Positions 61,427-64,000 of a stretch of DNA of 64,000 nucleotides are shown here, in pieces (the first letter of the stretch is position 1; each line of letters begins with the position of its first letter). The stretch is taken from the NCBI GenBank assembly GCA_963799245.1, contig CAWCWN010000003.1:2418001-2482000 (forward strand), read 5' to 3'. The position numbers were made by a program, and so were the translations under genes. The notes beneath the pieces are model-generated. The model did no database searches. It had not been told where the DNA came from and saw nothing but the letters and a program-made list of their open reading frames with translations. Origin of the DNA: CAWCWN01 sp963799245 (GTDB lineage Bacteria > Chloroflexota > Ktedonobacteria > Ktedonobacterales > Ktedonobacteraceae).

Positions 61427-63184
61427 ATGTCCACAGTGTATATCCGCAATCCCATTCTTGTTTTATCCGCTGACATCGCCGAGCGCATTGCGGCCGGTGA
61501 GGTCATCGAACGGCCGGTATCAGTAGTGAAGGAGCTGCTTGAAAACGCTCTTGATGCGGGAGCGCACGAGATACGCGTCGAGGTCAGGGGCGGGGGCCTG
61601 CGCCTGCTGCGGGTTATCGATGATGGCTATGGTATCCCTGATTATGAATTAGAGCGGGCCTGCGCCAGGCATGCGACGAGCAAGATCCAGGCTTTAGGCG
61701 ACCTGAATCATCTGCAAACACTGGGGTTTCGTGGAGAGGCCCTGGCGAGTATCGCCGCCGTCGCCGAATTATCGCTGGTCAGCCGCCCGGTCGAGACGGT
61801 GGGGCTGGCTGAGGAGGCCGCCGCTGCCATGCTGACGGTGCGCGGCGGTGAAGTCACCCAGCGTGGGCGGCGAGCGCGACCGCATGGCACAACCGCCACT
61901 GTACGCGACCTCTTCTACAATGTGCCGGCGCGCCTCAAGTTTATGCGCGGCGCGCGCACAGAGGCCGGGCACATCCTGCAACTGCTGCGACGTTACGCGC
62001 TTGGCTATCCCGCTGTTCGCTTTCATCTGAGCAGCGAAGAACAGGTTGTTTTGCAGACGGGCGGCGCAGGCGATGTAACGACCACCCTGGCAGAGCTTTA
62101 TCACCTGCCGCTGGCAGAGATGCTGCATCCCATCGCACCCTTTGAGAGCGAGCACTACACCCTGCATGGCTATATCGGCAACAGGGCTCTGGCGCAGAGC
62201 AGTCGCCAGCATATGATGCTGTTTGTGAATGGTCGCTGGGTGCAATCGCGCCAGCTGCAGGATGCGCTGGAGGCAGGCTATCGCGGCCTTCTGCCCAGGG
62301 GCAGGCACCCCCTGCTAGTCCTGTATCTGAGCCTGCCGGCTGAGGAACTCGATGTCAATGTCCATCCCGCCAAAACCGAGGTAAAGTTTCTCCACGCGGC
62401 CGAGGTCACAGCCGCTTTGAGCGCGGCTGTGCGCTCTGTGTTGGAGCGCAGTCCGGCTTTGCCCGCTTCGCCAGATTTCCCTGGGCCCGAACTGGTCTAT
62501 CAACGGCGCCTGCCCGGACCTCGCCGGCGGGGTCTGCGCATTGCCGAAGGCTCCGCCGGCTATCGCAGCGAAACTATCCCCCCGACGGACTCCGCAGTAC
62601 TGGCGGACCTGCGCCCTCTGGCGCAATTGCAGCGGGCGGTAATCCTTGGCGAGGCGCCCGATGGCGGCTTATATCTCATTGACCAGCATCGCGCTCACGA
62701 ACGTGTCATCTACGAGCACCTGCGATCACAACATCTCGGACTGCGCGCGGGCGAGGGAGAGGGCTGGGCAGACTCCCACCTTTTATTGGAGCCGGTGATC
62801 GTCGAATTAAAGGGCCACCAGGCCGAATTGTTCGAGCAACGCCTGCCGATCCTGCGCGATCTGGGGCTGGAGTGCGAACGTTTTGGCGGGCGCAGCTTCC
62901 TGGTCCGCTCCGTTCCTTCTGGCGAGGGCCAGCAACAACTGGCTGGCCACCTGCACGAACTGGTGGAGGCGGCAGCCGAGGATAGTACTGACTGGGAAGA
63001 TCATTTACTCATCAGCCTTGCCTGCCGTTCGGCGCTGCGCCGGGGGCGTGAGCTTGGAACTGATGAGCAGAGCGCGCTGCTTAAAGCGCTGGCCGCAGTC
63101 AGTGCGCCCGCCGTTTGTCCGCATGGCAGTCCTATTCTCCTGCATTACAGTCGCACATTTCTGGTCGACACATTCGACTGGTAA
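61427..63184 (+). CDS. mutL: DNA mismatch repair protein MutL
   Basis: 585 residues. GHKL ATPase domain: AGEVIERPVSVVKELLENALDAGA, then VIDDGYGIP, HATSKI and GFRGEALASIAAVAEL. It couples mismatch recognition by MutS to strand cutting. The C-terminal endonuclease region is present: the metal motif reads DQHRAHERVIYE starting at Asp419 (family DQHAxxERxxYE, with Arg for Ala), followed by ACRSALRRG and a CPHGSP motif. A nicking MutL fits a genome without MutH, which is the usual situation outside gamma-proteobacteria. Confidence 0.95.
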   Translation: MSTVYIRNPILVLSADIAERIAAGEVIERPVSVVKELLENALDAGAHEIRVEVRGGGLRLLRVIDDGYGIPDYELERACARHATSKIQALGDLNHLQTLGFRGEALASIAAVAELSLVSRPVETVGLAEEAAAAMLTVRGGEVTQRGRRARPHGTTATVRDLFYNVPARLKFMRGARTEAGHILQLLRRYALGYPAVRFHLSSEEQVVLQTGGAGDVTTTLAELYHLPLAEMLHPIAPFESEHYTLHGYIGNRALAQSSRQHMMLFVNGRWVQSRQLQDALEAGYRGLLPRGRHPLLVLYLSLPAEELDVNVHPAKTEVKFLHAAEVTAALSAAVRSVLERSPALPASPDFPGPELVYQRRLPGPRRRGLRIAEGSAGYRSETIPPTDSAVLADLRPLAQLQRAVILGEAPDGGLYLIDQHRAHERVIYEHLRSQHLGLRAGEGEGWADSHLLLEPVIVELKGHQAELFEQRLPILRDLGLECERFGGRSFLVRSVPSGEGQQQLAGHLHELVEAAAEDSTDWEDHLLISLACRSALRRGRELGTDEQSALLKALAAVSAPAVCPHGSPILLHYSRTFLVDTFDW

Positions 63185-63285
63185 TGGGTCATAAAACAGG
63201 GGGCGGCGCAGAAATTCCAGATATTCACTGCTCGGCGAGTAACTGCGAAAAATCAAAGGCCTGCATGTTATTCTCCTCATAGCAT

Positions 63286-64000
63286 TCACATGAACCGCAG
63301 CAGAGTGTCGGCTATTATGAAAAACACGATGTCGAGCGCCAATAAAAGGAGCAGCACTAAATTAATATGGGTAGCAATTGAGGAGGTCGCCTGCAGGGTC
63401 ACGGTGTTAAAGACAAGGTATTTGCTGTAGCAGAGGGCAATGAGGGTCAGGGTGCCAAGCAGGAGGAAGGTGATGACAAACCAGCGGGCGCCGCGCCAGT
63501 CCTGGCGACTGGGCCAGAGTTCGGATGTAACCGTGAGAATAAGGTAGGGAGCGAAAATAAGTGTCCACCACGGCCAGCCCGGTCGTAAAATGTGCAGCAG
63601 GCGAATATCCCAGAGGCTATAGCCAGTGGCTACCCAGTAGAGGAAGGCCAGAGCAAGGATGCCGCCAAAGAGAGGGGCGATGGCGCTTAAACCATCACCA
63701 ACATAGCTCATGAATTTGCCCTGCGGCCGCACATATTGTACCTCCCCGAGTTGGAGCGATTGCCTGCCGCTGCTCCTCATGCTGCGGCCGTTAGGACCTC
63801 GCTGGGCCATCGGCTTGATGCGGAAGAGCGCGATACTCGTAATGCGGAAGCCGAAGGGGGTGAACAGCAGGACGACGCAGGCGTGACTGAGTTCGTGGAG
63901 GATGACGCCGGGAGCATTCATCCAGAACCAGATCATCAGGCCGCGTTCACCGCGTAATTTGTAGCCGATTGTATCAACTCGCTTGCGCAGCTCCCTGCGC
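63286..64000 (-). CDS. HELSH-motif membrane protein (M50-like), 5' end outside the window
   Basis: The frame runs from the window edge, with no start yet, to the stop at 63286 (>230 residues). Several membrane helices are visible. An HExxH-type motif occurs in APGVILHELSHACVVLLFTPFGF; it fits zinc metalloproteases of the M50 type, though without a visible second metal ligand it could be a non-enzymatic relative. A frame-internal ATG at 63936 is not the true start because the frame stays open upstream with RVDTIGYKLRGERGL. Function not known. Confidence 0.7.
   Translation of the reverse strand, partial: RRELRKRVDTIGYKLRGERGLMIWFWMNAPGVILHELSHACVVLLFTPFGFRITSIALFRIKPMAQRGPNGRSMRSSGRQSLQLGEVQYVRPQGKFMSYVGDGLSAIAPLFGGILALAFLYWVATGYSLWDIRLLHILRPGWPWWTLIFAPYLILTVTSELWPSRQDWRGARWFVITFLLLGTLTLIALCYSKYLVFNTVTLQATSSIATHINLVLLLLLALDIVFFIIADTLLRFM

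Noticed and set aside
1..64000. CRISPR array or prophage
   Set aside because: No regularly spaced direct repeats, cas genes, or phage structural genes were found. The only RNA-guided element is TnpB.

Overview
The window reads as a chromosomal segment of a bacterium, most likely a member of the Chloroflexota and probably the class Ktedonobacteria. This is an inference from gene content: a MurT/GatD peptidoglycan amidation pair and an S11 carboxypeptidase (thick Gram-positive-type wall), lipoproteins with LAAC lipoboxes, an F420-type PPOX protein, a glutaredoxin-thioredoxin reductase fusion, a Ser/Thr kinase with WD40 repeats, and a T-box leader. No rRNA, prophage or CRISPR array was seen. Base composition is moderately GC-rich by eye, except for an AT-rich island at about 6.85-8.0 kb.

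Layout. 0-5.9 kb: the serS tail with tRNA-Ser, a DUF4388 protein followed by an enhancer-binding-type AAA+ ATPase with an altered GAFTGA loop, moeA, tRNA-Glu and a DUF929 thioredoxin-like membrane protein. 6-8.2 kb: a PAP2 phosphatase, then an AT-rich island with a decayed serine recombinase and an excisionase-like HTH gene. 8.2-11 kb: a polyphosphate module (Ppx fused to half a CHAD domain, a second CHAD half, and a free-standing HD domain). 11-18 kb: secF-secD and a MacB/FtsX-type ABC exporter with an upstream leader. 18-25.6 kb: an alkaline-phosphatase-superfamily enzyme, an F420/PPOX protein, Grx-TrxR and a four-gene osmoprotectant (OpuC-like) transporter. 25.9-30.2 kb: a frameshifted aldehyde dehydrogenase divergent from a T-box-controlled B3/B4 editing protein-proS operon. 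30.2-35.3 kb: an envelope cluster (phosphodiester glycosidase, GatD, MurT, D-Ala-D-Ala carboxypeptidase). 35.5-42 kb: a nitrilase-family amidase, a glutamine-synthetase-like ligase, a phospholipase D, a succinate-semialdehyde-type dehydrogenase and a cytidylate-kinase-like protein.

42-50.6 kb: a LysR regulator and a MaoC-CitE pair preceded by a gutted acyl-CoA dehydrogenase, a solitary TnpB element, a second phospholipase D and cysS. 51-55.7 kb: metH, split by a frameshift at a six-G run, a PfpI-family protein and a small membrane protein. 56-58.4 kb: the WD40 kinase and a YbjQ-family protein. 58.6-64 kb: a mutS-mutL operon with a strong promoter, and the start of a HELSH-motif membrane protein that runs off the window.

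Two themes recur. First, several convergent gene pairs are separated by long, perfect inverted repeats, the extreme being a 64-base palindrome at 18005-18068. Second, broken genes are common: frameshifts in metH, an aldehyde dehydrogenase and the phospholipase D tail, a split CHAD domain, a gutted acyl-CoA dehydrogenase and fragments of a recombinase and an oxidoreductase. Some may be sequencing errors at homopolymers and some are clearly real decay. The most interesting functional leads are the split Ppx/CHAD/HD module, the T-box operon pairing a trans-editing-type domain with proS, and the enhancer-binding ATPase whose sigma-54 contact loop reads GAYTDA.
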